A program made the position numbers and the translations under genes. The notes beneath the pieces are model-generated. The model saw nothing but the letters and a program-made list of their open reading frames with translations. It made no database searches and had not been told where the DNA came from. Positions 61,740-64,000 of a stretch of DNA of 64,000 nt are shown piece after piece. Source of the stretch: Lamellibrachia satsuma (lineage: Eukaryota > Annelida > Polychaeta > Sabellida > Siboglinidae); assembly GCA_033239005.1 (NCBI GenBank), contig BSQZ01000070.1:1195617-1259616 (forward strand), in the 5' to 3' direction. Position 1 is the first letter of the stretch. Each line of letters opens with the position of its first letter.

Positions 61740-62540
61740 CTTTTTGGTGACTCGGCTAACCTCCACAAATCGAAAAGGTGAAGGGATTAAAAACGTTGGA
61801 TCAGTCGGTCCTGACTCAATGAAGGACTTCAAGTTCAAAAAAGCCTAAGCCTGGTCTGTCTGCAACAGACGTTTGGAAGTCATCTCTTGATCATGATTCC
61901 AAACTGGCCTTCTTCAAAGCTTGTGCTGAGAGCATCCTACTGTACGGACTAGGTTAGGGTGTTTGCCTAGGCTAGAGTATTTGCACCACAATGTTTTTAG
62001 GAAGCTTATAATTCGTAAACATGTGAAAGTCATTTGCTAACAAATGTTGTGGGGATCTAATTTAATAATATGAAAACAATTTGTTGACAGATAAAACAAA
62101 TGTAAATGTATTGAAAAAATATGAAAAAATATATTAAACAAATAATTATTTAATCAGTTTTTAAGAACAAATATTACAACTGTTCTGTAAGACTTTATAA
62201 ACTTAAAAACCAAAGCCACATCTAAAAGTATACATTCAGCAATTAATGGTATTAACTCACTGTGCGAACCATTAAAATCAGTACATGATAACAACTTATC
62301 AAGCTCATGTTTGTAATTCTCAATGTGGACCTCCATACATTTATGTCAAGCTACACTCGTTTTGAACACAATGCGTAGTATTAACTGACAAGTTATTTTA
62401 AAACTAACAACGTTGAACAAAACAGTATACATAAGATACAACCAGTTGAAGTGACACTTTAAAATAAACAAATAAAAAAATTAAATAAATTTACAACGTG
62501 TGCAGTGGACAATTGCAATAGTTAGCTACGCTTGTAATCA
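61740..62540. other. Region without recognisable gene
   Basis: 61,800-61,960 has LINE-like scraps (SLSATDVWKSSLDHDSKLAF, FKACAESILLYGLG on the plus strand, the ESVLLYGxE motif of RT ends). The rest is AT-rich. The minus frame at 62,154-62,336 is unassigned. Confidence 0.4.
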
Positions 62541-62543
62541 TAT

Positions 62544-62876
62544 TCACTGAGTACAGTTTCTCATGCACTGGCAGAGTGGTGTACACAGAGTTTGGGAGCT
62601 CCTACACACGCATCTCTTTGAGCAAAATGGTGCAGTTTTGCAGCCGCTATTGATTAGTTGCCTGCAGCCTTTTTCGGCTTCTGGTAGGGTCTTCCAAAGA
62701 GATTCCCACATGCTGTTCTTGGTCCAATCAAATAACCCTGGCCTTTGGATAATTTGGTCAGTTTGCAAGCTAAGCAGCCAGATGCTAGCTTGGTACAAAC
62801 TCCGATTGGCATGTTCAATCAGTGCACGTCGCGGGTCCTGCCTGTTATCCAACACAATAACTGCAATTCTACCACC
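62544..62876 (-). pseudogene. Cys-rich C-terminal domain fragment, probably transposon-associated
   Basis: Minus frame: RIAVIVLDNRQDPRRALIEH, ANRSLYQASIWLLSLQ, SLWKTLPEAEKGCRQLINSG, then CKTAPFCSKRCVCRSSQTLC and TPLCQCMRNC. I have seen the LWxTLPxAxxACxELxxCGC plus CxxxCxCxxxxLxCTxLCxC pattern at the end of many uncharacterised proteins of marine invertebrates, usually tied to repeats. No start codon in frame, so it is partial. The function is unknown. Confidence 0.5.
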
Positions 62877-62899
62877 ACCTTAACACGGACCAACTCAAT

Positions 62900-64000
62900 G
62901 GCTAAAATGCCTAGAGACCACGTAAACACCAGTGTCACAAGCTCGGGCCCTATTCAGGGACGGCTCTGACCATTATGTCCTTTAACGTGGACGGACTATC
63001 AACAGCGAAACAACAACTCATCACTGACCTGATCAACAACCACCAATGTGACATCGTGTGCTTACAAGAGACTCACTGGGAACCCGACAACATCCGGCCT
63101 CGCATACCCGGAATGGACATGGCCATTGATAGGCCACACGAACAATATAGCAGTGCCATATTCGTAAATATTGGAACTATCATCAACTCAACGTCCTTGA
63201 CCAACTTTAACAACATCGAAATTCGACAGTAGATCTAAACGGAATTGTCACGTCGATCTACAAACCACCAGGTGAACTGTTTTCCTTTGACCACTCACCA
63301 ACCTCGGTTGGAAATCAATCACGGCTGATCATTGGAGATTTCAACAGCCACAGTGCACAGTGGGGATATAAGACAACGAACAACGAAGGCGAATTGGTAG
63401 AGGATTGGGCAGAGGCTCAATGCCACAGTCTGATTCACGACCCCAAACTTTCCAGCTCTTTCAACAGTGGCCGATGGTGGAGAGGTTACAACCCAGACCT
63501 CACCTTTGTTACCAGCCGGGTTGCAGGATGCTGCAACAAGATTGTGATGGATCCAGTTTCACACTCCCAACAAAGACTCATTGGCCTACAAGTGAACGCA
63601 GTATTCACCCCTCGAACTGTTCCATTCCGTCGACGATTCAACCTCAAAAAGGCAAACTGGCATGGTTATGCACAACACCTAGATGCAACCATTAAATATA
63701 TACTGTCATGTAGTCCCTTGCTACGGAGTATCCAATAACAATGAAGGCAGTACTCCAAACACAGGTGTACTAGGTACGTACAAAGAGCAACAAGGAAGAA
63801 CATCCCTAGCGGATATAGGAGAAACTACGTCCCTGGACTTACACCCGAGTCGGCTGAAATGTATAAACAATACAGATCCCTTTGCCGAGGATACCGTCGA
63901 GGCGGGAGATGAGCTGGTGGATGTTATCTCAGAGGAACGCCGGCAGACTCTGATTGAAACGACGGACATGACACACGGTAGCAAGAAGGCTTGGGTAACG
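62900..64000 (+). mobile_element. LINE, ORF2 start with endonuclease, truncated by window end
   Basis: Reads MSFNVDGLSTAKQQLITDLI, HQCDIVCLQETHWEPDNIRP (62,975-63,230), then after shifts VTSIYKPPGELFSFDHSP, RLIIGDFNSHSAQWGY and GYNPDLTFVT (63,240-63,530), the linker to RT (RFNLKKANWHGYAQHLDATI, to 63,738), then CINNTDPFAEDTVEAGDELV. QETH, GDFNxH and DLTFV are LINE endonuclease motifs. A stop at 63,231 and shifts near 63,235 and 63,740 make it defective. Confidence 0.88.

Overview
This is a eukaryotic, metazoan window. One large multi-exon host gene on the minus strand has GT/AG introns in consistent phase, surrounded by decayed LINE, Gypsy, Penelope-like and Harbinger elements and by very many microsatellites and minisatellites. 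The repeat mix (CR1-type LINEs with a PHD-like ORF1, ACGC/CAGG tetranucleotide tracts, several hundred bases of TA repeat) suggests a marine or freshwater invertebrate, perhaps a lophotrochozoan. That is inference; nothing here fixes the species.

Layout. (1) Bases 1-12,042 are a nested retrotransposon stack on the plus strand. A LINE is split into 1-597 and about 9,812-12,042 by a decayed Gypsy element (Gypsy-2, about 598-9,811). Gypsy-2 is itself split by a second Gypsy element (Gypsy-1, 1,728-6,235), which has two LTRs and a 5-bp target duplication. (2) Bases 12,189-50,434 carry an ABCC1/MRP1-like ABC transporter on the minus strand. I could place 31 coding exons by homology to the family and by splice phase. 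They sum to 4,692 nt (1,563 codons plus stop); only the short first coding exon with the start codon was not found. The introns hold a near full-length CR1-type LINE (13,160-17,100, minus), several LINE fragments, a Harbinger relic, a Penelope-like relic and many tandem repeats. (3) Bases 50,435-62,500 have no gene I can support. They hold a 40-bp minisatellite, a directly repeated 2.2-kb segment (52,028-54,210 and 58,203-60,370), further duplicated modules, and at 55,890-56,060 a stray copy of the ABCC C-terminal exon array. (4) Bases 62,540-64,000 hold a Cys-rich coding fragment (minus) and the endonuclease part of a LINE (plus) that runs off the window.

The host gene would encode an MRP-type ATP-driven exporter: TMD0, L0 linker, TMD1, NBD1, acidic linker, TMD2, NBD2. 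NBD2 keeps all the catalytic motifs visible here. NBD1 shows the usual MRP Asp in place of the catalytic Glu and also an unusual Asn in place of the H-loop His.

The most notable pattern is that three ABCC exons (exons 18, 24 and 32) end in short tandem arrays duplicating the 3' end of the exon. In exons 18 and 24 the repeat unit carries the 5' splice site with it. A fourth exon (30) is followed within about 20 bases of its donor by some 53 copies of an unrelated 37-bp unit. I found no convincing new molecular system. The unusual material is tandem-repeat biology and transposon nesting.
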